From Heterodera schachtii (taxonomy: Eukaryota; Nematoda; Chromadorea; Rhabditida; Heteroderidae), in contig SIJG01000006.1 in NCBI GenBank assembly GCA_023374025.1, forward strand, positions 1,735,102-1,799,101: a stretch of DNA of 64,000 nucleotides, written 5' to 3'. Below the pieces are notes generated by a model that made no database searches, was not told the DNA's origin, and worked only from the letters and a program-made list of their open reading frames with translations. Both the position numbers and the translations under genes were made by a program. Numbering within the stretch: the first letter of the stretch is position 1; each line of letters opens with the position of its first letter. This document shows, piece by piece, positions 29,188-39,780 of the stretch.

Positions 29188-30668
29188 AGCCGAATACGGT
29201 ATCGGCTCAAAATCGCACAAAAACACTTTTATGGGTTTTCTTAGGTGCTGAGAACGATAGAAAAGCTTAAAATTTGGCGCGGAAAAGCATTTAAACCGGT
29301 TTTTGAACCGGTTTAAAACTCGAAAATTTGAGTGAAAAGGAGGGCTCCTGACCTTTTAAAACGGTCAAATTCGGACAAATTTGGTATCATTCAACAGCTC
29401 TTGACGAGCTAAGTCTAAAAATCAAAGAATCAAGGCGAACCGACGCCATCTGAGCATTGGGACAACTGTCGCGACAGCGAGTAAAATCGCACTTCAAAAA
29501 ATCATAAACATTAAATTAAATTTTACAAACGGCGAAAAACAAATTATGAAAAATCTTATGCTTTTATTTTGGAAAAAATACATAAAAAAACTATCATTGA
29601 AATGAATAAAGGAAAATTGTTTGTAAAGGAAAAGTGCATTTCCTTAGGAATGAAAGGAACGAAAATTAATTAAATATTAAATGATTAATATGTATTGGCA
29701 AATTCTGTTAACATTTGCTTTTTGCCGCATTTTTTCCATTTGTGTTTTAATTTTGATTTCACCATTTTTTGCCCTTTTTTGTCGTTCCCATTTTTTGTGT
29801 GTTGCCACCTTTTTTTGTATTTCCCCTCACCGTCCCGATTGGGGCGGGTTTAATTACCCAAGTTTGAGCCTGACAATAAAATGATTATTCCTGCGCACTG
29901 CTCCTTGGGTCTTTATTCCAACAACTCGCTCTGAATACTTTGACACCTCCCGTCCCCACCCCACTAAATTAATTGTTTTTTATTTTTGCCGCGGTTGCGC
30001 TGAGCCGTGACCGCGACAACAACTGAGTCCCAGTGAAAATGGACACTTCAGTACCGAAAAATACTAAACGGGAAATAACTATTTAAAAGCAAAATTTCGC
30101 AAAAGGGAGCATGCGAAGACGGAGCAAGTAGTGGGGCGAGACGGAGGGCGGAGGAAAAAGTCTGACGAGCGCCACAGGCGGTTGACTGCGGGGGCCCGAA
30201 GGGCCCCCGCCAATCAGTCAACCGCCTGCGGATCACGCGCGGACTTCTTCCGTAGCCCGTAGTCTCGCCCCACCTACTGGCCGCCGTAGTTGAGTGTGCG
30301 GCGGTTTTTTAGCGCAATAACCAAAATGACCTATTTGCACCAGTTTCACTGCATTACATTTGGTACTGGTGCCCATTTTCACTGGGACTCAGTTGTCCCA
30401 ATGCTCAGATGGCGTCGGTTCGCCTTGATTCTTTGATTTTTAGACTTAGCTCGTCAAGAGCTGTTGAATGATACCAAATTTGTCCGAATTTGACCGTTTT
30501 AAAAGGTCAGGAGCCCTCCTTTTCACTCAAATTTTCGAGTTTTAAACCGGTTCAAAAACCGGTTTAAGCTTTTCCGCGCCAAATTTTAAGCTTTTCTATC
30601 GTTCTCAGCACCTAAGAAAACCTATAAAAGTGTTTTTGTGCGATTTTGAGCCGATACCGTATTCGGCT
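29188..30668. mobile_element. DNA transposon with about 285-bp inverted repeats
   Basis: A 1,481-bp element. The left arm (29188-29470, AGCCGAATACGGTATCGG...) is repeated inverted at 30390-30668 with near identity. Flanks are AAAAT on both sides (29183-29187, 30669-30673), giving a 5-bp duplication; alternatively the insertion is TA|GCCG...CGGC|TA with a TA duplication as in Tc1/mariner. The interior holds a second, nested foldback and no transposase frame. It separates the complete type B gene from a truncated type A copy. Confidence 0.7.
30020..30400. repeat. Nested GC-rich foldback inside the transposon
   Basis: CAACTGAGTCCCAGTGAAAATGG at about 30024 is complementary to 30376-30400. Within it, 30120-30150 pairs loosely with 30262-30285 (tctcgccccac), and 30174-30236 is a strong hairpin (caggcggttgactg...cagtcaaccgcctg) with a GC-rich loop. 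It is much more GC-rich than its host element, suggesting a separate insertion. Confidence 0.5.
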
Positions 30669-30671
30669 AAA

Positions 30672-30838
30672 ATGTCGAAACGTGGCGAAAGAAGTGCACC
30701 ATTTTGAGGCCGAGTTGGGGACGGTCAAATGATGGGAAAATGTCCATCCACACGTCGCCACAAATCCAACTGAAATGGGAGGAAATTTTGGGTAAACGAA
30801 AAATTTAATTTTTCGATAAATTGCTACCGTCTGTTCAT
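30672..30838 (-). pseudogene. Type A F-box-like 5' remnant
   Basis: Exon 1 ATGAACAGACG (30838-30828, donor GTAGCA) and the first 33 codons of exon 2 (from 30769: W-I-C-G-D-V-W-M-D-I-F-P-S-F-D). The frame then shifts and homology ends at the transposon edge at 30673. The gene was cut by that insertion or an associated deletion. Confidence 0.55.
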
Positions 30839-30899
30839 TTATTTTGCTGTAATTAGCACACTTTGCTGTTTTGACAAAATTAGGTAATTGCTGACCCAA

Positions 30900-31200
30900 A
30901 ATTCAGAATATGGAATGAGAAGGAGGAGAAGAAAAAAGTGCACAATAAGAAATTTGACACTTAAGAAAAAAGTTATAAGACTTTCAATTTTTATTACGTA
31001 AAACTCAAGTCCTAGGCCCCTCTTTCTAACCAAATGCTAAAATTGGTACTTTTTATATTGATTCTATAAGACTAAATTTATTTTATACCGTTTTAACAAA
31101 AATAGTTAGCATTTGCCAATTTCGTGTTTTTTAATATGTTAGAGACATGAAAATAGTACGCCAAAATGAGAGAAAAAGAAATAGGTTTTTAAAAAACTGT
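30900..31200. other. AT-rich spacer
   Basis: No exon or repeat boundary recognised. Confidence 0.35.
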
Positions 31201-31202
31201 AA

Positions 31203-32160
31203 TTATAAAAAATTCTTAAGTTGAATAATGTAGGAGGACGAAATGGTGGCACGGAGAAATGCCTAAACAAAATTGGTAAAAAAAAACAATTTAAGGGAAT
31301 ACGGGGATCACACCTCTTTGAAATTGTTGATCCATTCGAGAATTGGTGGATTCAAATAATAATGGCAACGCAATCGCTTCGGTTGACGATCTTTTCTCGG
31401 CTTGTGTAACCACTTGGACAATGCTTGGCCAGCAGTTGCATTTGGCCCATCATCAGCGATCACATCGGGGAGCAGACCATCGGAATCGATTGAATTCAAT
31501 TGGCAAAGATCAGTGAGAAATGTTGACGAACTGCGGCGACGAAAATTGGCCAAAGCATTGGCATTGGTAAAGCGCAAATGGTGAATGTTTGTCACAAAAA
31601 TGGGCCAAATTTCACTGATAACAAAATCCCAAATCGGATGGACATCTTCGGTTTCATATGAAGGCACAATAAACTCCAATTTGGTGCCCATTCTGTCCCA
31701 AATTTGCTTGTTGGCATGGAGAAATGCGAGCACAGAATGGTCAATGTAACTGAAGAAATATATAAATACTTTAATTACCCTTTCGTTTTAAATTACTTAA
31801 TCCGAAGGTTCTTAAATCGAATTTTGATGGGTGACGGACGGTCCGGGAATGGAAAATCCACAAATTTGTCAGCGATCAGTACAGACAGTTCCGCTTTTGG
31901 TCCTTTATCTTCCTTGCTAATTAGTATCAATTTCCAAATTGTCAATTCGCTTTTTCCAACGAAATGCGTGTCCACCAGCGAATTGAAACGAGGTGAAAGC
32001 AATGCCATTTTCAGGCCAAGTTCAACACGTTCAAAGAAAGGGATAATATCCATCCACACATCATTGCAAATCCAACTGAAAAGCGTGAAAATTAATGAAA
32101 ATGAGAAATCTTTGAGTTAAAAATTCCCCACATTTTTTTGCGTAAACGTCGTCGCTTCAT
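31203..32160 (-). pseudogene. Type A F-box-like gene, 3'-truncated
   Basis: Possible exon 1 at 32160 (ATGAAGCGACGACG, abnormal donor), exon 2 at 32075-31797 (W-I-C-N-D-V-W-M-D-I-I-P-F-F...S-P-R-F-N-S-L-V-D-T-H-F), exon 3 at 31749-31314 (D-D-G-P-N-A-T-A-G-Q-A-L-S-K-W) and the first 20 codons of exon 4 (31262: A-F-L-R-A-T-I-S-S-S-Y), which then runs into unrelated DNA and a TAA at 31205. Exons 2 and 3 are open. Expression as a short F-box-like protein of about 260 aa is conceivable if the start is usable. Confidence 0.5.
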
Positions 32161-32265
32161 TTTGTGGCAATTAGCAGATTTTGTCGTAAATTACTTAATC
32201 AAAACTATGATTTATGCTTACTAATTTTAATGTTTATTGCTTATTTGAACGGATAAATGGGAGCC

Positions 32266-32503
32266 TGTTGTGTCCGTCAACAGTCAAGGAATAAATATTG
32301 ATTTACTCCACACACAAATAAATAATATAATAAGCGAGGGGAGGGAGCGGGTCACAATTAAATGGAATAACAACAAATGAATGAGGGAGAATGCACGGAA
32401 TGAGGGAAAAGGGGGGTTTAAATGGACAACACGAAGGGTCACAGTGATGATCAATAAATGAACATCTTTTTGGCGTTAATTCAAATAATTAACGAACACA
32501 ACA
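32266..32503 (-). repeat. 3' LTR of Ty3 element 2
   Basis: 238 bp, TGTTGTGTCC...AACACAACA on the plus strand. It shows numerous small differences from the other LTR, including a longer 'cacacacaaataaataatataataa' segment. Confidence 0.8.
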
Positions 32504-32531
32504 TCTCCTCCTCACCAGCTGAAGTCAGCGA

Positions 32532-33521
32532 TCACTTGCTGGGGTCGAATATTTGTCGTGGCCTTCGTTCGCGCGATGATCTTCTCAATGGCGGATTGTC
32601 CAAAGTCGGCGGATCGTTCGGCTGTTCATCCACGTCCGTCGGCTGTCCTCCGTCCTTTTCATCTTCCGTCTGATCAGCAATGGACGATGTTGAGTCCGCA
32701 TCGCTGTTGATCTCCAGATCGGGCTTCGTCTCGTCCGATTTCAGCTGGTCTAAATGCCGCTTCCAAACCCCACGGGCTGTTCGGACAAGAAACAGTGATG
32801 GACTTATTTGGCTCATAATTTGGCCTGCCATCCACTTCGAACCGTCTCTGTAATTCCTGGCAAAGACTCTTTGTCCAGTTTTGAATGAGCGTTTCCACGT
32901 CCGTCGATCAAAATTGTTTTTGGCTCGTGCAAAATATTTTTCACCATGCTTTTTAGCATTCTCTTTCTCTTCTCCTCCCACAATTTTGGTCGATTCGGAG
33001 GGGCGCACGAGGTCGAGCAGTGTTCGCAACTTTCTGCCGAACATCATTTCTGCAGGAGAACGTCCTGTTGCAGAATGAGGCGTTACTCGGTATTTGAGTA
33101 AGAATTGGTTCTTTGCCAATTCGTTGTCCCAGTTGGTGTCCTTTTTAACCAACAACATTCCTTTCTTGAATGTTTGGACAAAACGCTCGGCTTCCCCATT
33201 GCTCTGCGGGTGGTATGGTGCCGTCAGCGTTCGTTCAATTCCTCGTTTGGAGCAGAATTCTTCAAACTCCTTCGACGCGAATTGTGGCCCGTTGTCAGAC
33301 ACAATTTGTTCTGGCAACCTATGGGTCCAAATCAATTTTCGAAGCGCCTCAATCGTTGCCTCGGTCGTCGTGCTTTTCATCATTGCAACTTCTGGCCATT
33401 TTGTCTTGGCATCAACAGTGATCAGCCACATTTTTCCAAAAAATGGGCCGCAGAAGTCAATGTGAAGTCGCTGGCATGGCTTTTCTGGCACTTCCCATGG
33501 ATGGAGAGGGACTTTCCTCAT
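32532..33521 (-). CDS. Ty3 integrase part of element 2
   Basis: A 329-codon frame beginning right after a frameshift in the integrase zinc finger: R-L-H-I-D-F-C-G-P-F-F-G-K (core Asp), V-S-D-N-G-P-Q-F (second Asp), N-G-E-A-E-R-F-V (Glu), then F-G-R-K-L-R-T-L-L-D and a C-terminal acidic tail. The D, D, E residues are all present. The C-terminal region around 32955-33024 is duplicated inside the RT frame of this element. Confidence 0.75.
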   Translation of the reverse strand: MRKVPLHPWEVPEKPCQRLHIDFCGPFFGKMWLITVDAKTKWPEVAMMKSTTTEATIEALRKLIWTHRLPEQIVSDNGPQFASKEFEEFCSKRGIERTLTAPYHPQSNGEAERFVQTFKKGMLLVKKDTNWDNELAKNQFLLKYRVTPHSATGRSPAEMMFGRKLRTLLDLVRPSESTKIVGGEEKENAKKHGEKYFARAKNNFDRRTWKRSFKTGQRVFARNYRDGSKWMAGQIMSQISPSLFLVRTARGVWKRHLDQLKSDETKPDLEINSDADSTSSIADQTEDEKDGGQPTDVDEQPNDPPTLDNPPLRRSSRERRPRQIFDPSK

Positions 33522-34885
33522 TTCCGGCGCATTCGTTTGACAAATTTAGCATTTCTTTTCATGCTCTCAATGTCTTTGTCGATGCCCGGCCACCAAACTT
33601 TTTGCCTGGCCAAAGCCTTCATTCGAACGATTCCAGGATGCGTCGCGTGAATCAATTTTAAAAGATTCTCACGAAATTTGCTCGGAATCACTGTCCGGCA
33701 TCCCAACATCAGGCATCCGTTGTTCAGCTCCAATTCATCTTTTACCAGAAAGAATGTGCGAATTTTTTCGTTTTCCATCCTTGTCGGCCATCCATTGAGC
33801 ACAATGCCTTTAACTTTTGCGAAAACCGGATCATTGCCAATTTCTTTCGCAATGTCCTTCACTGTGATCGGAAAAGCATTTTGGCTCTCCTGCTGGATTT
33901 CATTCAGCTCAAGGCTTTCTTTACAGACCTGATCAATTTCTGGACTTGGCAAGCGAGAAAATCCATCGGCGTAACCGAAATTGTTTGTTTTAGCATTCTC
34001 TTTCTCTTCTCCTCCCACAATTTTGGTCGATTCGGACGGGCGCACGAGGTCGAGCAGTGTTCGCAACTTTCTGCCGTACAAGTACTGGTTGAACTTCTCC
34101 ACGCCGAAGATTACTGCACGTCCTTCTTTTTCGATCTGCGCGTAATTTCTTTCGGCTGGGCTCAATGTTCTTGAAGCGTAGGCGATCACGCCAAACTTCC
34201 CAGTGTTTCCATCTAGGACGTCCTCCATCACTTGTTGGAAAATTGCTGGCGCTGACGCAACACCATAAGGCATACGCGTAAATTGGTATAAGCCTTTATG
34301 CGTGCAAATGGTCAAGCATTCCTTGGCTTTATCGTCCAACATTAGCTGAAGATACGCCTCCTTCAAATCCAACTTGGAAAACTTTTCGCCTCCATTCAAG
34401 ACGCTGAACAATTCCTCCGGGCGCGGCAATGGGTATTGATGAATGTCGAGCCATGGGTTTACCGTGACTTTGTAATCACAACACAAGCGAATTTTGTTCC
34501 CGGGTTTGGGTACAATCACCAGCGGTGTTGCCCAATCGGATGTTGTCACTTGCTCCAACACTCCATCTTTGACCCACTTGTCGATGACCTTCTCCACTTC
34601 GGGTCTCAATGCAAAAGGCACGGGACGCGGTTTGCACTTCTTCGATTGCACTTCCGGCTTAAATTTCAGCGAAATTTGCCTTGTGCATCGGCCGAGTCCG
34701 TCATTGAAGACCTCGCCGTACTTTAGAAGCACCGCTCCCAGCTCTCGATCCGCTGCCTTGCACTTGACTTCATTGATCGATCGGATTCCGAACGCTTTGT
34801 TGAGATCGATTTGCAATTCACCGATCAAATCTCTCCCACACAAATTTTTTCCTTCGCCGTCCACGACATAAATCTCGGCATTCAC
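33518..34885 (-). pseudogene. Ty3 reverse transcriptase/RNase H with internal replacement
   Basis: A 456-codon frame. The RT N-terminal half is good (C-K-P-R-P-V-P...K-L-D-L-K-E-A-Y-L-Q-L, F-T-R-M-P-Y-G-V-A-S-A-P). After F-Q-Q-V-M-E-D-V-L-D it jumps directly to RNase H sequence (V-I-A-Y-A-S-R-T-L-S-P-A-E-R-N-Y-A-Q-I-E-K-E), so the palm segment with Y-x-D-D is deleted. A second defect follows: after F-N-Q-Y-L-Y-G-R comes K-L-R-T-L-L-D-L-V-R-P-S..., a copy of the integrase C-terminal segment, replacing the T-D-H-K-P-L block. It ends within the H2C2 zinc finger by frameshift. Catalytically dead. Confidence 0.75.
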
Positions 34886-35935
34886 TTTTTAGCCGTTGTA
34901 CTCACATCTGTCATGAATGATCCGAGGACTTTGATCGGCTTTTTTCCATATGCCATCAATCCTGAAGTTTGTCCAAGTTTCGGCCTTCCGATGGACATCC
35001 AATCATTCTTGGTGATGAGTGTGACATCTGCGCCACAGTCCAATTCGAAGTCTGTCGCCTTTTTACTCAGCTGAAGTTGTATCATTGCTGGCGGCACTGA
35101 AATCGATTTGATCTCTTCAGACTTGGCCAGCGCTCCAATGTCGTGTGCTTTTTGGCTTTCTGCGTTGACCTGGGCTTCACTTGCCTTTTTGGCCAATTGG
35201 AGCCCTGCTTTGTCTTGCACATCACAGCCCAGTGTCCAACATTGCCACACTTTCGGCATTTTGAGTCCTTGTTCGGGCACTCGTTGTTGCGGTGGCCATT
35301 CCTCCCGCATCGATGGCATTGCATCTGCTGCGTTGGTGCGCTACTCTTTCTTCCTCCCTTTGGAGCGAAAACTTTCGCCACTTCCGCTTTCTTATGCCCA
35401 CCGATTTGCTCTGCGTCCAATTCGGACTGCTCGAGAAGCACTGCCGTTTCAACGGCAACTTTGAACTTCATTTCGTTCACTCCCTTCTTTATCAACTCGG
35501 CCCGAATTGAATCGTTTTAAGGCCATTGATGAAGAGTGCGCTCAGGCACATGTCCACCGAATCCTTATGCCATTCTGCTTTGGCGATTAAGGTCCGAAGT
35601 TGGATCGAATAATCTCGAATGGACAGGCCAGATGTCTGTTTGGCTGAAAACAGCTCAAACCTTTTTGCCGCAACCGTCTTCGTCTCGCCAAATCGTTCCT
35701 CCATCAGCGCTTTGATATCCACAATTGGCATGTCGCGGACGTCGTCTGGCAACGCCATTTGGCGAAGCTCTTCGTAAATTGGCCCAATCTCCGAGAAGAA
35801 GAGCAATTTTTTCGTCTCCGCATCAGTGATGCCTCGGAGTTTGATGAAAAACTAAAATCGTTCTTCCCAAATGGTCCACGACGTTTCCGATGTATAAGGG
35901 CCTGGTCCTTTGCCAGCCTTTACAACCGCTGCCAT
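34882..35935 (-). pseudogene. Ty3 gag-protease with frameshifts
   Basis: The start ATG at 35935 is followed within 30 codons by a TAG. The capsid-like region continues at 35806-35492 (Y-E-E-L-R-Q-M...S-I-R-D-Y-S-I-Q-L), shifts frame to 35495-35082 with two zinc knuckles (C-H-R-C-G-R-N-G-H-R-N-N-E-C and C-R-K-C-G-N-V-G-H-W-A-V-M-C), and shifts again to 35319-34882, which holds the protease motif read as D-C-G-A-D-V-T-L-I. At least three lesions; not functional. Confidence 0.65.
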
Positions 35936-35949
35936 TGTTGCGCTTTATA

Positions 35950-36370
35950 ATTTGTCCAAACTAGGATCAAATTAAAGATGATGAATGGTCAACTGTTATC
36001 CACTGGGATTAACAGTGACTGTCGATTGTTATCCGAATCGGATTAACAAGAAATTGATGATTGATGGTCACTGTTATTCAACTCGAATTAACAGTGATTT
36101 GCAATTGTTATCCGTCTCGGATTAACAATTGAATGTTGAAATTCTTCGAAGTTCGGCGATTGACCACTGGCTGTTATCCAACTCGGATTAACACCAGTAT
36201 TTGAGAATGCCACCTCCTGGGTGTGCAGCTATTCCAACTGGGAATTAGCTTTTCTCGACGGTTTGGCAATTGCTATTCCAACTCGGAATTAGCAATTCCA
36301 ATTGACGATTTGTTGCGTCAGTCCTCTCCGCTTTTGTTTCGCTCGTCTTTGCTTTCGCTGACTGCGCCAA
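35950..36370 (-). promoter_or_regulatory. Ty3 element 2 leader with seven hairpin-like repeats
   Basis: Between gag and the primer-binding site, words of the type tgttatcc-(aactcg)-gattaaca and, nearer the LTR, gctattcc-aactcg-gaattagc recur about seven times between 35993 and 36300. Each is an inverted repeat with a short loop. The layout parallels the repeated hairpin motif in the leader of the unrelated-sequence Ty3 element at 8428-13571. Confidence 0.55.
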
Positions 36371-36374
36371 TAAC

Positions 36375-36613
36375 TGTTGTGTCCGTTCAACAGTCAGTGG
36401 AATAATATTGATTTATTCCACACAAATAAATATAATAAATAGCGAAGGGAGGGAGCGGGTCACAATTAAATGGAATACAACAAATGAATGAGGGAGAATG
36501 CACGGAATGGGGGAAAAGGGGGGGGGTTTAAATGAACAACACGAAGGGGTCAAAATGATGATCAATAAATGAGCATCTTTTGGCGTTAATTCAAATAATT
36601 AACGAACACAACA
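36375..36613 (-). repeat. 5' LTR of Ty3 element 2
   Basis: 239 bp, TGTTGTGTCC...ACACAACA; ends exactly where a histone H2B fragment begins. Confidence 0.8.
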
Positions 36614-36775
36614 TTCACCACGACGCATCTCCGTCCTTCTCATCCGGTCCCGCACTTTTGCAGCGTAGAACTTGGTCACCGTCTTCTGAGCCTTTTGGTT
36701 CGCATGTTTGGCCATGATGTCGGGCAGGCACAGTCGGCACGAAAACTCCATGTCGCGAAGCGTGACGGTCTTGCG
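36614..36775 (-). pseudogene. 162-bp fragment of histone H2B gene
   Basis: Matches 45458-45619 at 161 of 162 positions by eye, covering the C-terminal part of the H2B-like coding region (R-K-T-V-T-L-R-D-M-E-F-S-C-R-L...K-H-A-N-Q-K-A-Q-K-T-V-T-K-F-Y-A-A-K) without its 3' end. It starts exactly at the edge of a Ty3 LTR and stops abruptly at 36775. A very recent duplicate, or one end of a rearrangement or assembly join. Confidence 0.8.
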
Positions 36776-37200
36776 TGGGAATCGGCATTCCTACGGCTTA
36801 AAAAAATTCGGAATTTCGATGGCCCAAAAAAATTTCGATAATCGACATACCCACACATCCCTGGTACATTGTAAATGGCTTACTAATTACCCCCCTCCCC
36901 GGTTAATTTACCCTCCCTTCGACACCTCCCATACAAATGTTCGTGTTAATGAACAATAATTGATTAATAATGCATCATGGACCATTTCATCGCCACACAT
37001 TGGTTTAGGGGATGGGGGGATATTTTTGAACATTGACCCCACTTCATATGAATGTAACAAAAAATAAATTATTACTATTTTTGGGAGTTCTTTGTCAAAA
37101 TTGGCGGAGTTTCCGTGGGTTTATCTACCACCAATCAACCATTTGATCCATCTAATTAAAAATAATTAAGGAAGCTCTGGCTTTGTTTTTTTTTACATAG
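36776..37200. other. Spacer without recognised gene
   Basis: Pyrimidine-rich and AT-rich DNA ('acccccctccccggttaatttaccctccctt' region at 36888-36920, written here only as landmark words). No exon seen before the retroelement at 37202. Confidence 0.35.
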
Positions 37201-37297
37201 AATAGCATTACTTTACAGACCACCGAACACTTCTGCTAATTTCACAAAAAAGATTCTGAACCTCATTGGTAACTATTTTGAAGAAAATTTTATATTA

Positions 37298-38065
37298 ATG
37301 GGAGACTTTAACCTAAATGCAAAGGACATAACTTGGACCAGTGGAACGCCTTATGCTAAGTCGGAAAAAGGAAATATTTTTTGTGAATTTTTTAATAAGT
37401 ATGGCTTATTCCTTATGACTAATGGACCCACTCGTGGTAGTGCCTGGCTTGATCTGATTCTCTCTTCTAAACCTGATTTTGTTAATAATGTTTTAATTGA
37501 GGACATTTTTAGTTCTGATCATCTTTCCACTAATTTTTCATTGTCTTTTCCTCAGAATAAGAGCAAGGCAAATACATTTACAGTACGCAATTATAATTCT
37601 ACAAAACTTAATCTACTAAATTTAAACTTATCTTCAATTTTACCCTACAAACTACTACAAAAATTTACCATTGAAGATAAGTTTAATCATTTTTACCTTC
37701 TTTTTAGAGAATATGTAGAATTATACTTGCCTAAAATCACTGTCGGTCAAAAATCCAGAAAGCCTAACTACCCATTGAGCCTTAAACTGTCAATTAAGGA
37801 AAAAGCCAGACTTTATAAACTACAAAAAATAAACCGTGATAAATATAGGCATTTGTATGATAGCATTTCATTACATATAAAAATTCAAATAAATAACTTT
37901 GTTACTAAAAATGAAAATAATTTTCTGAATAAAGGAAAAAATGCTATCTACAAATATATAAATAAATTTACAAAAAATTTTGAACAAATCCACTCTCTTA
38001 GTTACGAGAACCAAATTATTTTTGATGATTATTTAAAAGCAGAAACTTTTGCAAAAATTTTCTAA
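37298..38065 (+). pseudogene. Endonuclease part of non-LTR element
   Basis: 256-codon frame from the conserved G-D-F-N block through S-D-H-L-S-T to a coiled, Lys/Asn-rich linker, ended by TAA. The frame is in phase with the RT frame that follows, so the stop is a point lesion. Confidence 0.7.
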
Positions 38066-39687
38066 GAATCCTTTTCAAATTCAGATGTTCCACAAATTAG
38101 CAGTTGTCCTTCCAATCCCAATGGACCATCTATTTCTGATGTTGAATTTAATGCCGATGAAATTTCTAAAATTTTAAAAAATTTACCGAATCGAGAATCC
38201 ACATCCCCCGATGAAATTTCCTTTAAAATCTTACGTAATTGCCACCTTACTCTTTCTCCTGTAATTTCCGAACTTTTCAGAATATCAATGGACGCAGGCA
38301 AAATTCCTGAAATTTGGAAAAATTCTATTGTTATACCTCTCTTTAAAAAAGGTGACCGAAATGATCCACATAATTACAGACCCATTTCTCTTACTTGCTG
38401 TCTATGTAGAGTTATGGAAAAAATAATTGCAAAAAGCATTTATAACTTCCTTCATCTGAATAATTTAATATCCGAACATCAGTTCGGTTTTGTTAAACAC
38501 CGATCTACTAATACTCAACTAATTACAGTATTAGAAGATTGGTACGACAGCATATACGGTAAGAAAAATATTGACTGTATCTATGTGGACTTTCGGAAAG
38601 CTTTTGATTCCCTTCCTATTAATATGTTAATAAATAAACTTCATAACATTGGCATTAAGGGAAAACTGCTAAGTTGGTTATCTGAATTTTTAAAGGATAG
38701 ATTTTACAGAGTTAAAATTAACAACAAATTTCTAATTTATATCCGATTCAGTCTGGTGTTCCACAGGGTTCTGTTCTTGGCCCTCTGTTATTTTTAATAT
38801 ACATTAATGACCTCCCGCAGGTAATCCCTCCGGGAGTTAGCATCAAGCTTTTTGCTGATGATGTCAAAATCTATGTTTCTTACAAAACTCGTGATGAAAG
38901 AAGCAAATTAAATGTTGCTTTAGACAATATTGGAAAATGGGCTAATGCATTTGGTTTAAACATCTCCCAAAATAAAACATTTATATTATTTCTCGGCAAA
39001 AATAATTCAAAACAACAATATAAATTATGCAACAATATTATTAATGAGGTTGAATCTATTAGTGATTTAGGCATTTTAATTGATAATAAATTAAGATTTT
39101 CAAATCATTATACTAAAATTATTAAAGCTGCTTATTTAAGGATTCGCAATATTGCCAAAATTTTAAAAACCCGCTCTATACGTATTTGGACCAAAATATT
39201 CAAGACATACATTCGTCCTCTTTTAGAATATGCGCCCGAAATTTGGAATCCGACATACAAAAAAGATATAAATAAATTGGAAAGATGCCAAAAATATTTT
39301 ACAAAAATTGCTTTATTTAAATGTAGGCTTCCGTATATACCTTACGAACAAAGACTTGATTTATTCAAACTTCAAACTTTAGAAGAAAGGAGAAAAACAA
39401 TTGATTTAGTTCAGGCATTCAAAATCATCAATGGTCTTACTCATCTTAAAAAAGACATATTTCCCCAATTTTCTGGTCACATCCCTTACAATCTTAGACG
39501 TAAAGTTGTGTTAAAACCACAATCCAGTAAAACTTCAAATTCTTTTATCAACAGAACGGCCTTAATATGGTCTAAACTCAACAAAGATATAACAGATGCT
39601 CCATCTGTTGACAGTTTCAAAAAACGAATAAATAAATGGATTGAGTTAAACAAAAATTTAGTCTGTAAAAGAGCTCCTTGGACTTGA
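38066..39687 (+). pseudogene. Reverse transcriptase part of non-LTR element
   Basis: RT fingers and palm to about 38735, then a one-base shift; thereafter the frame holds G-V-P-Q-G-S, the catalytic F-A-D-D (about 38850) and the C-terminal region to TGA at 39685. The catalytic Asp pair is intact but the shift prevents a full product. Confidence 0.75.
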
Positions 39688-39780
39688 TATTACTTTACTA
39701 AAATCTAACGTGTAAGTGGTCACCCCTTCGTTGGATATTTTTATTTCTTCTGAATAAATAAATAAATAAATAAAAGTTAC

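Larger units (their letters stand above)
32266..36613 (-). mobile_element. Rearranged Ty3/Gypsy element, no target duplication
   Basis: Minus-strand element with LTRs at 32266-32503 and 36375-36613 (TGTTG...CAACA) that differ at many positions and in length (238 and 239 bp). A candidate primer-binding site TGGCGCAGTC lies just inside the right LTR. Flanking 5-mers are GAGCC and TTCAC, so there is no duplication, and the right flank is a piece of a histone H2B gene. Gag has several frameshifts, RT lacks its catalytic block, and integrase is separated by a frameshift. Non-autonomous; probably the product of recombination between two insertions. Confidence 0.8.
37202..39772 (+). mobile_element. 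5'-truncated non-LTR (CR1/Jockey-like) retrotransposon
   Basis: Plus-strand remnant of one ORF2-type polyprotein. It opens in the endonuclease (L-L-Y-R-P-P-N-T-S...I-L-M-G-D-F-N-L-N and S-S-D-H), then reverse transcriptase (F-K-K-G-D...N-Y-R-P-I-S-L-T, D-F-R-K-A-F-D-S, G-V-P-Q-G-S-V-L-G-P, F-A-D-D-V-K-I-Y) and the C-terminal segment seen in CR1/Jockey-type elements (L-P-Y-I-P-Y-E-Q-R-L...E-E-R-R-K). Lesions are an in-frame TAA at 38063 and a frameshift near 38735. The 3' end is a short (AATA)n tail at 39753-39774. The 5' truncation is the usual outcome of target-primed reverse transcription. Confidence 0.8.

Noticed and set aside
30048..30236. Minus-strand frame in the GC-rich foldback
   Set aside because: Palindromic DNA; no family and no conserved frame.
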